NCBI RefSeq assembly: GCF_048268085.1
Contig: NZ_JBLWWF010000004.1
Span: forward strand, 1-64,000
Source of the DNA: Neptunicella sp048268085
GTDB lineage: Bacteria; Pseudomonadota; Gammaproteobacteria; Enterobacterales; Alteromonadaceae
Length of the DNA stretch: 64,000 nt
Reading direction: 5' to 3'
Both the position numbers and the translations under genes were made by a program. Positions 45,666 to 54,798 of the stretch are shown piece after piece. Within the stretch, counting starts at the first letter, position 1. Each line of letters opens with the position of its first letter. Below the pieces are notes generated by a model. The model was given only the letters and a program-made list of their open reading frames with translations. It did not search any database and was not told where the DNA came from.

Positions 45666-46067
45666 ATGTTGAATTGTTACTGCGGGAATACGCTTTCGTA
45701 CCAACTATGTTGCGCCAAATATATCAGCGGTACAGAACACCCCAAAACACCTGAGCAATTAATGCGTTCACGCTATTCAGCTTATGTGGCGGGTGAGTTT
45801 GACTATATCCATCAAACCTACAGTGAACAACATACCGATATTCCCAGCAGTGAAGAAATTCGTCACTCTGCGCAAGACACCACATGGCTACAACTGACGA
45901 TTGAGAGCAGTAATATGGTGATGAATAATGGCGAAGTTGAATTTAGAGCCCTATATCAACAACAAGGCACTCTATATCAATTACATGAACATTCTTATTT
46001 TATTACCGAAAAAGGACAATGGCGTTATTTACGAGGTGATATTTTAGCCGACTCCGGCGCGTTGTAA
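45666..46067 (+). CDS. YchJ-like (UPF0225) protein lacking the C-terminal SEC-C motif
   Basis: A 133-residue protein. The N-terminal zinc-binding SEC-C motif is CYCGNTLSYQLCC (residues 4-16), followed by the YchJ core (PEQLMRSRYSAYVAGEFDYI ... HEHSYFITEKGQWRYLRGDI). E. coli YchJ (152 residues) has a second SEC-C motif at its end; here the protein stops right after the core. The function of the family is unknown. Confidence 0.85.
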   Translation: MLNCYCGNTLSYQLCCAKYISGTEHPKTPEQLMRSRYSAYVAGEFDYIHQTYSEQHTDIPSSEEIRHSAQDTTWLQLTIESSNMVMNNGEVEFRALYQQQGTLYQLHEHSYFITEKGQWRYLRGDILADSGAL

Positions 46068-46197
46068 TGTCAATGCGATAGCCCCTAGCATCTCCGCAAT
46101 TCTCCCCAATCAGGCCTGATAGCCTAATTCAACAATATTGATTAGAGCAGTAACGCCAACAATACGCAGAAGCATCATTAAAAGTGTAAGTTATTGG

Positions 46198-46695
46198 CTA
46201 TGCGGCTTGCTCGTTATGATGAATTTGATTTAGCAAATCAAATAGTTCGGTTTCATCTACTTCCACTTGCTTATCTGTATTATCAGGTTGTTGCATTTTA
46301 CGCTGCGCACTAAAAGTACAATTTTGCAGTACTTCGTCACTAATACGTAAACTGTCGTTATATTGCGATAAGGGCTCAGGATACATATTTTGATATAACC
46401 TGACATCTTCAATGGGTTGGCTATGTAACATCTGATTGATTTTTGTAAGCTGCTGCCAATGTGCATCCTCTGCTTTAAGCGGGGTAACCGGATAACACTG
46501 TAATCCTTGGATGTCTGATGAAAGTGTTTGCTGAGCAGATTTATCCTGCTCGTCATGAATATGCAATCTATCCAAATAATTCTGTTCTAACATGGCCAGT
46601 AGCAAACTAAATTGCTGTTGGCCTTGTTGATTTAAGGCGCTGGTCAGTTGGCCATTAAATTCAAGATCAGAAATAGTGGTAATAGTTTGATTCAT
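46198..46695 (-). CDS. Conserved-looking hypothetical protein
   Basis: A 165-residue acidic, Gln-rich soluble protein with no signal peptide or membrane helix. Helical N-terminal half (SALNQQGQQQFSLLLAMLEQNYLDRL), a central PVTPLKAEDAHWQQL segment and an acidic C-terminal helix. It has clean codon usage and lies convergent with the YchJ-like gene. No family is recognised. Confidence 0.6.
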   Translation of the reverse strand: MNQTITTISDLEFNGQLTSALNQQGQQQFSLLLAMLEQNYLDRLHIHDEQDKSAQQTLSSDIQGLQCYPVTPLKAEDAHWQQLTKINQMLHSQPIEDVRLYQNMYPEPLSQYNDSLRISDEVLQNCTFSAQRKMQQPDNTDKQVEVDETELFDLLNQIHHNEQAA

Positions 46696-46907
46696 CTATA
46701 ATATTTTTATAAAAGTTCTGCCTTATATATCGTAGAATTCCTAGCTTTCTTGACTGTTAGTTTGAATAACATCGATTTAAGGTGTCTAACTTCATACGCT
46801 TGGGTGATCCTTTGCCTTGCTTTGTGGTGTTATATCAATAAATATGTCAATTAAATCACCATACTAACAATTGTATTTTTTAACTGAACAGGAGCGCGTA
46901 ATCGCCC

Positions 46908-48554
46908 ATGGATAAAATGACCTATCATGATAAACGGGTACTTATCGTCGATGATCACAGGCCATTCCTATTAATGTTGCGTAGCTCACTTAATACATTA
47001 GGTGTTACCGCGGTTACACTGGCCGAAAGCGCTGAAGAAGCAATAACAGCCTCAAGTCGAACCCTTTTCGATATTGTCATTTCAGATTTGAATTTGGGCG
47101 GCAACCAACAAAATGGTTTGCAGCTACTTCAAGAGCTACGGGTAAAGAAGCTACTTAATCCGGATACTATTTTTATCATGATCAGTGGTGATACTGAGCG
47201 TCCTATGGTTATAGGCCGAATTGAAGAGCAGCCCGATGATTATCTTATCAAACCCTTTTCACAGGCCCAGTTAGCCAACCGATTAACTAAAGCAACCGCA
47301 AAACGCAGGGCGTTAAGAAGTCTTTATATCAAGCTGATGAATAACGATGTCAAAGGCGCAATATTAGCTTGTAAAGATGCGATTACATCAGGCAGTCGCT
47401 ATCGTCAGTATTGTTCTTTAGTCATGACCGAATTGCTCTGGCGGGAAGATAAATTTGATATGGCCCTGTCGGTATTAGAACCATTAGTACGTGACTCCCA
47501 ACTGCCATGGGCGGTGATGGCCATGGCCAAAACCATGATGTATATGCGCCAATTTGAAGAAGCGATCAACCTGGCCAAGTCAATTTTGGATAATCGTATC
47601 TTAGCAGCAGACTCCCACGAGATATTGGCTCAGTGCTATTTGCGTACCGAAAAACTGGAAGAAGCGTGCATTGAAATCAAGAAGGCTATTGAATTGTCCC
47701 CCCACTCAATTGAACGCCAATATTTAGGCTGTGAAATTGCGCAAGCCAGTGGCGATTATGAATTTGCAAAAAATTGTTGCTTAGCCATTTTGGAACAATC
47801 GCGTTACTCAATACATAAAAATATTGCCCACATGTGTAATTACATTCGCAGTATTCTTGAACTGGCAGAGCATGCAACAGACAAAAAATCAGGCAATAAA
47901 TATCATCAGGATGCTATCCTGGCCTTACAGCGACAAAAACAAACCGAGCTGGTTAAAAACAGTCCACAACCTTTCGACTTTGATGCCTTCGAAAGTATTG
48001 TATCTGCCAGAGTCAATGTGATTCAGGGCAAATTGCAAAACGCCCGTCGAGCATTGTGTGAATCTCAACAACAAATAGAACAGCATCATGATGAGTATCC
48101 GATGTCATTGGTTCCGGATAGTCTCAAAGTTATGTTTGATTTGGGCGAATATGAACAAGCCTCTTCATTAATGGAAAAAATGAAGTCTAGCCCGGAACCT
48201 GTCGATCCGAACACACAACGTTTATTGAAACAGGCTGTTAATAATGCCAAACGCCCTAGTGGTGATTACGATAAACTGCGGCAAAAAGGAATTGATTGCT
48301 ATAATAATGGCCAATATCAACAGGCTTATGACGTATTCCATCTAGCATTGAAAATCGCACCAATGAACACGGGTTTAGTGTTAAATTTGCTGCAAGTTAT
48401 CGTTAAGTTACTCAGTCAGAAAAGTAAGCCTGATGCGTCATTAAAATTAGAATGCAGGCAACTTTACCGGTCAATCGAAGGGCTGCATTTGCCCGAATCC
48501 CACCGTAATAAATTGGTATCGCTAAACCAAGAATTACAACCTTATTTAGGATGA
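46908..48554 (+). CDS. Response regulator with TPR repeats
   Basis: A 548-residue protein. The N-terminal receiver domain (about 8-130) has acidic Asp15/Asp16, phosphoacceptor Asp60 (VISDLNLGG) and Lys in YLIKPFS. The remaining 400 residues are TPR-like helical repeats (for example AINLAKSILDNRILAADSHE and the last pair near 455-490, GIDCYNNGQYQQAYDVFHLA). There is no DNA-binding domain, so output is probably through protein contacts. AGGAG lies 13 bp before the ATG. The lipoprotein gene follows immediately; no kinase gene is adjacent. Confidence 0.88.
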   Translation: MDKMTYHDKRVLIVDDHRPFLLMLRSSLNTLGVTAVTLAESAEEAITASSRTLFDIVISDLNLGGNQQNGLQLLQELRVKKLLNPDTIFIMISGDTERPMVIGRIEEQPDDYLIKPFSQAQLANRLTKATAKRRALRSLYIKLMNNDVKGAILACKDAITSGSRYRQYCSLVMTELLWREDKFDMALSVLEPLVRDSQLPWAVMAMAKTMMYMRQFEEAINLAKSILDNRILAADSHEILAQCYLRTEKLEEACIEIKKAIELSPHSIERQYLGCEIAQASGDYEFAKNCCLAILEQSRYSIHKNIAHMCNYIRSILELAEHATDKKSGNKYHQDAILALQRQKQTELVKNSPQPFDFDAFESIVSARVNVIQGKLQNARRALCESQQQIEQHHDEYPMSLVPDSLKVMFDLGEYEQASSLMEKMKSSPEPVDPNTQRLLKQAVNNAKRPSGDYDKLRQKGIDCYNNGQYQQAYDVFHLALKIAPMNTGLVLNLLQVIVKLLSQKSKPDASLKLECRQLYRSIEGLHLPESHRNKLVSLNQELQPYLG

Positions 48555-48559
48555 ATTTA

Positions 48560-48835
48560 ATGTATAAGATGTTATTAACCAGCAGTGTTTTCATTTTGGC
48601 AAGTTGTGCCCAGCAGCCTCAAAATTGTGAGCAAATTCTTGAAGTAAAAGATCAGCAATTGGAATGTAAAAAATTACAATTTCAGATCCAAAATAATAAA
48701 AACCCTCAGCAAGTCACTGAAGCCAAACGACGTTTTGATGAATCCTGTACTGATTTACGCTATTACCGGGATCAATACGATACCATCTGTAAAGGCAATG
48801 AAACGCCTATAGGCAAACAAAAAGAACAGCCTTAA
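48560..48835 (+). CDS. Small lipoprotein
   Basis: A 91-residue protein with a type II signal peptide and lipobox LASC, the mature protein starting at Cys16. The rest is helical and Cys-containing (four further cysteines), with a polar tail. An in-frame ATG at 48551 overlaps the stop of the TPR regulator gene, but the ATG at 48560 has AGGA 8 bp upstream and was preferred. Function unknown; its position suggests coupling to the regulator. Confidence 0.75.
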   Translation: MYKMLLTSSVFILASCAQQPQNCEQILEVKDQQLECKKLQFQIQNNKNPQQVTEAKRRFDESCTDLRYYRDQYDTICKGNETPIGKQKEQP

Positions 48836-48856
48836 CCCCAATCAAACAATCCAATG

Positions 48857-48895
48857 GCATTGGTTTAGCCGCGAGTAAACGAGCTAAACCAATGC
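48857..48895. terminator. Long hairpin between convergent genes
   Basis: Perfect 13-bp inverted repeat (48857-48869 with 48883-48895) with a 13-nt loop, between the lipoprotein and DinB-fold genes. There is no T-tract; termination is inferred from its position. Confidence 0.55.
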
Positions 48896-48923
48896 AGCTA
48901 GGACAGGTTCCCCACCGCTGATA

Positions 48924-49481
48924 TTATGTCTCATCCGGGGTAATCATCAGTAAATCGGTAATTCCGCAATCAATTTCCATCTGAGATAGCAAGGTGGTTA
49001 CCTGCCCTCGATGATGAGTTTGATGATTAAAAAAATGCTGTAGTACAAAACCCCATTTTTTATTAAAAGCGTGTCCTTTGGTATTGTGATAAGACAAACG
49101 AGTTACGAGGTCGATGTCACGGATCTGCTGGCACATATCAATAATAACATTATCCAGTTTTTTACGTGCTTGGTGTAACGAGGAAAAGTCTGCGAATAAA
49201 ATGCTGGAAAGTGCTTTAGGGGATGGAAAATCCGTCATTCCATTCAGTGAGCTAAAACCAGTTGGATGGGCTTTAAAACGAGTTAACCAAATAATATCTG
49301 CCACCATAATATGATTCAGCGTTCCAGCAATCGAACCAAAAAAAGCCCCTTTTTGTTGCGTAAAGGTATCCTCATCCAGTTGGCTAACTAATTGGTACAA
49401 ATTATTATTCATCCACTGATTATATTCGGCGGCTAAATTAAAATGAGCTTGCATTGTATAACTGGTTTGCGACTGCACCAT
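48924..49481 (-). CDS. DinB-family (damage-inducible-fold) protein
   Basis: A 185-residue four-helix-bundle protein of the DinB/YfiT-like superfamily. The metal-ligand histidines are in LNHIMVADIIWLTRF and in FFNHQTHHRGQ (HxxxH type). Members are thiol-dependent transferases or hydrolases; the substrate is unknown. It is unrelated to DNA polymerase IV despite the name. It is divergent from tcdA. Confidence 0.85.
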   Translation of the reverse strand: MVQSQTSYTMQAHFNLAAEYNQWMNNNLYQLVSQLDEDTFTQQKGAFFGSIAGTLNHIMVADIIWLTRFKAHPTGFSSLNGMTDFPSPKALSSILFADFSSLHQARKKLDNVIIDMCQQIRDIDLVTRLSYHNTKGHAFNKKWGFVLQHFFNHQTHHRGQVTTLLSQMEIDCGITDLLMITPDET

Positions 49482-49582
49482 TATTCCTCCCTATGAGTAA
49501 AAGCCAAAACTACTATTCACATTTGCTAGCGTGTCGCCCATAATTGCGCCCGCATTCTTGGCTGTCACAATATCAGGTTTTT

Positions 49583-50377
49583 ATGTCCGAAAATCAATTT
49601 CAACAACGCTTTGGTGGTACTCAACGTCTTTACGGGATACAACCCACAGAAATATTGCGCCACGCTCATGTCACCGTCGCTGGAATTGGAGGTGTGGGTA
49701 GCTGGGTCGCTGAAGCGTTAGCCAGAACAGCCATCGGTCAAATTACTCTGATTGATTTAGATGATATTTGTGTGACTAATACAAATCGTCAAATTCATGC
49801 CTTAAACGACACCATTGGTGAGGCCAAGGTCGACGCAATGGCAAAGCGGATTAAACAGATTAACCCACAATGCCAAGTCAATATTATTGAGGATTTCGTG
49901 GTTGCCGACAACGTAGCCGAGTTACTCAATTCATCAATGGATTATGTGGTAGATGCCACTGACAGCGTAAAAGCTAAAGCGGCCATGATCGCCTATTGCA
50001 AGCGCAATAAAATTCCGATTATTACCATTGGCGGTGCCGGAGGCCAAACCGATCCAACCCAGATTGCGGTAACGGATTTAAGCAAGACCATCCATGACCC
50101 CTTAGCGGCAAAATTGCGCAATATTTTACGCAAGGAATATCATTTCAGCACCAACCCCAAACGCAAGTTTGGTATCAGCTGTGTTTATTCAACCGAACAA
50201 CTGGTTTACCCACAGCAAGATGGCAGTGTATGCCAAACTAAAAATTTAACCGATGGCAGCGTCAAACTGGACTGTAACAATGGCTTTGGAGCATCCGTTG
50301 CCGTAACCGCGACATTTGGATTTGTGGCTGCAGCTCGAGTGATTGATAAAATAATCGACAAAGCCCAATTAGCTTGA
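49583..50377 (+). CDS. tcdA: tRNA threonylcarbamoyladenosine dehydratase TcdA
   Basis: A 264-residue E1-like enzyme that cyclises t6A37 of tRNA to ct6A using ATP. GIGGVGSWVAEALAR is the nucleotide-binding loop, with DLDDICVTNTNRQIHAL following. The ATG at 49583 gives MSENQFQQRFGGT, as in E. coli; an upstream TTG (49544) would add 13 residues without support. In E. coli tcdA (csdL) follows csdA-csdE; here it faces the fused csdA-csdE gene, with a 9-bp 3' overlap. Confidence 0.95.
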   Translation: MSENQFQQRFGGTQRLYGIQPTEILRHAHVTVAGIGGVGSWVAEALARTAIGQITLIDLDDICVTNTNRQIHALNDTIGEAKVDAMAKRIKQINPQCQVNIIEDFVVADNVAELLNSSMDYVVDATDSVKAKAAMIAYCKRNKIPIITIGGAGGQTDPTQIAVTDLSKTIHDPLAAKLRNILRKEYHFSTNPKRKFGISCVYSTEQLVYPQQDGSVCQTKNLTDGSVKLDCNNGFGASVAVTATFGFVAAARVIDKIIDKAQLA

Positions 50378-52012
50378 TTGATCCGAGCTAACGACCCGGT
50401 GAATATGTTGAATAACGGCCAGCAAACCGTTACTGCGACTCGGACTTAAGTGTCGACTTAATCCCAGTTGCTGCAAGTAATCAGGTAAATCAAACAGTTG
50501 AATATAGTCCTGGCTTTGCGCATTAAGCGCTTCAAATATAAGGGCTAATAAACCTCTTACAATTTTACTGTTAGAGTCAGCATTAAACTGCACTTTCCCT
50601 TGTTGTATTTTTATTTCTAACCAGACTTGTGATTCACAGCCACTAATTTCATATTCAGGAGTCTTTTTGTCATCATCAATTTTAGTCAGTGACTTACCAG
50701 CCAACATGATTTGCCGATATTTTTCATCCCAACCTTGTGCTTGCCCAACAGCTACGGCAATTTTACTCTCAGGGGGATCAACAAAAGTTTGAGGATGCTT
50801 GATCTGCATGATGACTTGTTTAAGCGCTCGAATAAAACGCTCAACTTCCTGAAGCTGATTATAAATTGCTAATGACACCCGAATGGTGCCGTCAATCCCC
50901 AACGCCTGCATAGCTGGCATGGCACAATGATGCCCTGACCTTATCGCAATATGCTGTTCGGCTAATAATTCCGCTACATCCTGATGATGAACTCCGTCAA
51001 TCGTAAAGGATATTAACGGTACGGAATGGGCAATATCTCCCCATAAACGAAGTCCTTCAATCTCCCTCAAACCATGGCACAAAGCTGCATATAGCTGTTG
51101 TTCATGCTGCAAATAATCGCTACCTTGATTTGAGGTTAACCAATCAAGTGCGGCACTTAATCCCAACACTCCCTGAATATTCGGTGTGCCGGGTTCAAAC
51201 TTAAGTGGCGCGGGTTGGAATGTGGTGCCGCTAAAACTGACTCGCTTAATCATTTCCCCGCCACTTTGATAAGGCGGTAAGTTATTCAATAAATGATACT
51301 TGCCATAAAGTACGCCAACACCAGTGGGGGCAAACATTTTATGCCCGCTGAATAGATAAAAATCACAATCCAGTTGTTGCACATCAACGCTAAAATGACT
51401 AATGGCTTGGGCTCCATCGAGCACGCTAATCGCGCCTACTTGACGGGCACGAGCCAGGATTTTCTCTACCGGATTAATATTTCCAAAGGCATTTGACACA
51501 TGACCGACTGATACCACTGCAGTGCGTTCGTTGATAATATTATCTAATTGGGATAAATCCAGAACACCATCCTGATCGACTGGTATCACCTTGATCATTA
51601 ACTGGCAACGTTCAGCGATAAGTTGCCAAGGCACTATATTAGCGTGGTGTTCCAGCGCGCTAAGTACTATTTCATCACCGGCTTTTAGATGTGTTTGAGC
51701 CAAACAGTGGGCTAACAAATTAATACTTTCTGTCGCCCCTTTGGTAAATACAATTTCATTAACCGTATTGGCGTTAATAAATTTAGCTACCTTCCCTCTT
51801 GCGGCTTCATAGGCAGTAGTAGCTGAAGCCGCCAACGCATACGATCCACGATGCACATTTGCGTTTTGATGCCGATAAAAAAGCTCGGCAGATTCGATTA
51901 CCGGTAACGGTTTATGGGATGTGGCGGCATTGTCAAAGTAAATCCAGTCACCCGAAGGCACGCTAGCATCGAGTAGCGGAAATTGATGGCGAAGGGATAA
52001 TACTGATGACAT
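50369..52012 (-). CDS. CsdA-CsdE fusion: cysteine desulfurase with SufE-like domain
   Basis: A 547-residue two-domain protein. Residues 1-400 are a SufS/CsdA-type PLP cysteine desulfurase (YFDNAATSHKPLPVI; PLP lysine in LFSGHKMFAPTGVGVLYG; active-site Cys in RSGHHCAMPAM). Residues about 410-547 are a SufE/CsdE sulfur acceptor with the acceptor Cys in EYEISGCESQVWLEI. The two are separate genes in E. coli. The fusion should pass persulfide within one chain to TcdA or Fe-S assembly. I chose the ATG at 52012 (MSSVLSLRHQFP) over a TTG 19 codons upstream. Confidence 0.93.
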   Translation of the reverse strand: MSSVLSLRHQFPLLDASVPSGDWIYFDNAATSHKPLPVIESAELFYRHQNANVHRGSYALAASATTAYEAARGKVAKFINANTVNEIVFTKGATESINLLAHCLAQTHLKAGDEIVLSALEHHANIVPWQLIAERCQLMIKVIPVDQDGVLDLSQLDNIINERTAVVSVGHVSNAFGNINPVEKILARARQVGAISVLDGAQAISHFSVDVQQLDCDFYLFSGHKMFAPTGVGVLYGKYHLLNNLPPYQSGGEMIKRVSFSGTTFQPAPLKFEPGTPNIQGVLGLSAALDWLTSNQGSDYLQHEQQLYAALCHGLREIEGLRLWGDIAHSVPLISFTIDGVHHQDVAELLAEQHIAIRSGHHCAMPAMQALGIDGTIRVSLAIYNQLQEVERFIRALKQVIMQIKHPQTFVDPPESKIAVAVGQAQGWDEKYRQIMLAGKSLTKIDDDKKTPEYEISGCESQVWLEIKIQQGKVQFNADSNSKIVRGLLALIFEALNAQSQDYIQLFDLPDYLQQLGLSRHLSPSRSNGLLAVIQHIHRVVSSDQSS

Positions 52013-52202
52013 AACAAAGCCGGTAAATTGAGATGCCGAGATTGTTAAGCAAAGCCTTCCATCATTCAAGTTTATGTCGACATCTTAGTTGAATTAAATC
52101 ACTATCCCACTTAATATAAAAACAAATAACTTTATATATTTGTTTATATTTCATCTTCACCACAGGTGAGAAACGAATCTTTTCCTCAATCGAAGCGCAA
52201 AC

Positions 52203-53456
52203 ATGACCTCAACCAAAGCCCATTTGATTCTATTAACGACTATGCTAGTCAGCATCGTCAGTACTATCGGGATTGCTTTACCTTATCCCGTACTCGCTCC
52301 ACTGTTTTTGGCAAATAACGACAGTCACTTGTCTGTTTTCATGCAAATAGATCCCAAATTACTATTGGCAGCATTACTGGCGGCTTATCCATTTGGAATG
52401 TTATTAGGAAGCTCTTTTATTGGCGCACTATCAGATAGTTATGGGCGAAGAAAAGTATTGCTTATATCCTTAATACTGAGCACAGCAGGTTATATTCTGA
52501 CCGTGATTGCAGTGATAACTGAACATTTCTTACTGTTTTTTATTGCCCGTTTTATTACCGGATTATGTGAAGGTAATATTTCGATAGTGCGCGCCATTGC
52601 TGGTGACTTACATCCTGTTATTGATAAAACCCGTTCATTCTCGTGGCTATACGCCATTACCTATTTAGGGTGGCTAATTGGGCCACTGCTTGGTGGATAT
52701 CTAATGCTTTACGGAGCTGAAATAGTGTTTTACACCGCAGCACTGATGGTGGGATTGTCAGTAATATTGGTCTGGTTATGGGTGCCGGAAACGACAATTA
52801 ACAACGAATGCGGCCCAACCCGTTTATTTACAAAGATACGTCAACAAAATTCATTCGGATTGTTAAAGTTTCCACTGATCAGACATGTTTTCTGGATATA
52901 TCTGCTCATTATGTTGGGGTTAAATGGCTTGTACGAATTTATGCCGGTATGGCTAGTGGATCAATTTCAATTCAATAGTCTGCAAATAGGCTGGGCTAAT
53001 GCCATTTTCACCATGTTAATGGTGATTACCAGCGCTTTAATCGTGGAACGTGTTAAACAACGATTGGGATTGTTGCCGACAATATTATGCGGGATCACCA
53101 GCTTAAGTATATTGATGCTATGCGTATTCTGGATCCCATTAAAGTATCTATACCTCTATGTTGCTTTAATGGGAATTGCCAATGCGTTGTATAACGGTTT
53201 ACTACCGGTATTCATTACCGATACATTCAGTCAGCAAAATCAGGGACGTTTGTTAGGCTTACTATCCAGTATATTTTGTCTGGCCAATATGCTATTTGCC
53301 TTGTTGGGCGGTGCGATTAGTTTACTTGGTGCGCAATGGAGCATGTTTACTGGAGGCATAATGTTGTTACTAGGGCTTTGCTATTTACTTGTTTTTAAAC
53401 ACCACCTATCGACGAACCCCAATTTGATTACTGATCCTTCACCCAAGGGCTGTTAA
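52203..53456 (+). CDS. MFS transporter
   Basis: A 417-residue major facilitator with 12 predicted helices. Motif A is GALSDSYGRRKVLL between helices 2 and 3, and the motif C-like GWLIGPLLGGYL in helix 5 suggests a drug:proton antiporter (DHA1) type. Substrate unknown. It is divergent from the csd fusion gene and its 3' end overlaps the VF530-like gene by 29 bp. Confidence 0.88.
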   Translation: MTSTKAHLILLTTMLVSIVSTIGIALPYPVLAPLFLANNDSHLSVFMQIDPKLLLAALLAAYPFGMLLGSSFIGALSDSYGRRKVLLISLILSTAGYILTVIAVITEHFLLFFIARFITGLCEGNISIVRAIAGDLHPVIDKTRSFSWLYAITYLGWLIGPLLGGYLMLYGAEIVFYTAALMVGLSVILVWLWVPETTINNECGPTRLFTKIRQQNSFGLLKFPLIRHVFWIYLLIMLGLNGLYEFMPVWLVDQFQFNSLQIGWANAIFTMLMVITSALIVERVKQRLGLLPTILCGITSLSILMLCVFWIPLKYLYLYVALMGIANALYNGLLPVFITDTFSQQNQGRLLGLLSSIFCLANMLFALLGGAISLLGAQWSMFTGGIMLLLGLCYLLVFKHHLSTNPNLITDPSPKGC

Positions 53457-53667
53457 TTGTGCGGATATATAAGGCTTCAACTTCAGCCCTAGCCCAGGGA
53501 GTACGTCGCAAAAACTTGAGGCTGGATTTCACACTGGGATCATTCTGAAAACAACGAATATTGATTAATTTACCCAGCTGTGACCAACCGTAATGCTGCT
53601 CTAGCTTTATGACTATTTGTTCAAGAGTTATTCCATGTAATGGATTGTTTGGCTGCTTTTCAGTCAA
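53428..53667 (-). CDS. VF530-family DNA-binding protein (DUF2132)
   Basis: A 79-residue protein with the family pattern NPLHGITLEQIV...YGWSQLGKLINIRCFQNDPSVKSSLKFLRRTPWAR. VF530 of Vibrio fischeri has a known helical fold described as DNA-binding. It overlaps the next upstream gene by 4 bp and is convergent with, and overlaps, the MFS gene. Confidence 0.88.
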   Translation of the reverse strand: MTEKQPNNPLHGITLEQIVIKLEQHYGWSQLGKLINIRCFQNDPSVKSSLKFLRRTPWARAEVEALYIRTINSPWVKDQ

Positions 53668-54194
53668 GGGTAATTCTCTCTAAATGTATTAATTAATAGC
53701 GCCAGTCTTTCGATACGCTCATTGGTTAACTGACGGTAGTCGAAATAAGGACACACAATCATGTTATGTTCACGACATACAGCAAAATGCGCATCAAGCC
53801 ATTCAAAGGCGTAGTCAGTGAAACTTGTTAAACCGTGGGTTTTACCACAAATAATCCGAATGACTTGTCGATTACCACTGTTTTTGGGTGAACCAAAAAT
53901 CAATGCCGTACCACTGCCCGCTTGCAACAATGTGCTATCACGATAATCCTGCCATGTTGACGTCGACGAGGTAAAGGTAAATCGCTCCGCACTAAGGGCA
54001 AATATCAATTTAGCATAGACATTAAATACTTTACGCCAGCCATTGCCACAGCTTTGCCCTATGGCATAAAGTTCACCCGGCAATAAGGGGGAAATCTGTT
54101 GCAATTGCAGGTATTCAGTTAGCGGTGGTGTATTGGCAATATAAACCGCAATTTGATAGTTGTTATCACCCAGGCCTTTTTCTAGTTCTTTCAT
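53664..54194 (-). CDS. Hypothetical protein
   Basis: A 176-residue soluble protein without signal or membrane segments. Motifs NGWRKVFNVYAKLIFAL, FGSPKNSGNRQVIRIICGK and a C-terminal helix are visible. It lies 2 bp after the GNAT gene and overlaps the VF530-like gene by 4 bp, so the three form one operon. I do not recognise a function; it may belong to a domain-of-unknown-function family of marine gammaproteobacteria. Confidence 0.7.
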   Translation of the reverse strand: MKELEKGLGDNNYQIAVYIANTPPLTEYLQLQQISPLLPGELYAIGQSCGNGWRKVFNVYAKLIFALSAERFTFTSSTSTWQDYRDSTLLQAGSGTALIFGSPKNSGNRQVIRIICGKTHGLTSFTDYAFEWLDAHFAVCREHNMIVCPYFDYRQLTNERIERLALLINTFRENYP

Positions 54195-54196
54195 CT

Positions 54197-54697
54197 TTAG
54201 CTGTACAATTGGCAGTCTTGTTGCTCGCCAGGTAAACGGACTAATTGTTGGTAACCTAACCCCAATTTTTCCAATAATTGGATCGAGGCAATATTATCAG
54301 GCGAGACTATCGCAATCACTTTATCTTGTTTTAAATCTGTTCTCGCATATTTCATGATGGCCTGAGCGGCTTCAAAAGCATACCCTTGGCCACGATATTT
54401 TTGCAAAAATCCATAACCGATATCAATATGCTCCAATCCTTCTCTTTTAATCAGCCCAGCCATTCCGATGGGTTCATTACTGCCAGCCATACAAACTAAC
54501 CATAGCCCAAATCCATGGGTCACATAACTCTTTTGCGGGCCATTAATAATATAACGACGGGCATCTATTTTATTACGCACCCCACGATCACCAATAAACC
54601 GGATAAAGTCAGGCTCATTAAGTAATAAGTAAATAAATTCAGCATCATCAGTGGATATATGCCGAATCAGCAAGCGTGGAGTGTTGACTATATTCAA
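54197..54697 (-). CDS. GNAT family N-acetyltransferase (RimJ-like)
   Basis: A 166-residue acetyltransferase. TPRLLIRHISTDDAEFIYLL at the N-terminus and the acetyl-CoA pyrophosphate loop QKYRGQGYAFEA, followed by NIASIQLLEKLGL, define the RimJ/RimL group. The substrate (protein N-terminus, amine or other) is not predictable. Divergent from xthA. Confidence 0.88.
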   Translation of the reverse strand: MNIVNTPRLLIRHISTDDAEFIYLLLNEPDFIRFIGDRGVRNKIDARRYIINGPQKSYVTHGFGLWLVCMAGSNEPIGMAGLIKREGLEHIDIGYGFLQKYRGQGYAFEAAQAIMKYARTDLKQDKVIAIVSPDNIASIQLLEKLGLGYQQLVRLPGEQQDCQLYS

Positions 54698-54798
54698 TGT
54701 AACTGTGCCCTAAATTGATCAGCATTGTTCGGTCTCACTGGCAATATCAGCAAACAATTTGCTACCATGCGAGCAATATATCTGTTTGAGAAAAGTAA

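Noticed and set aside
48924..49481. DNA polymerase IV (dinB)
   Set aside because: The protein belongs to the small four-helix DinB/YfiT-like superfamily, not to Y-family polymerases.
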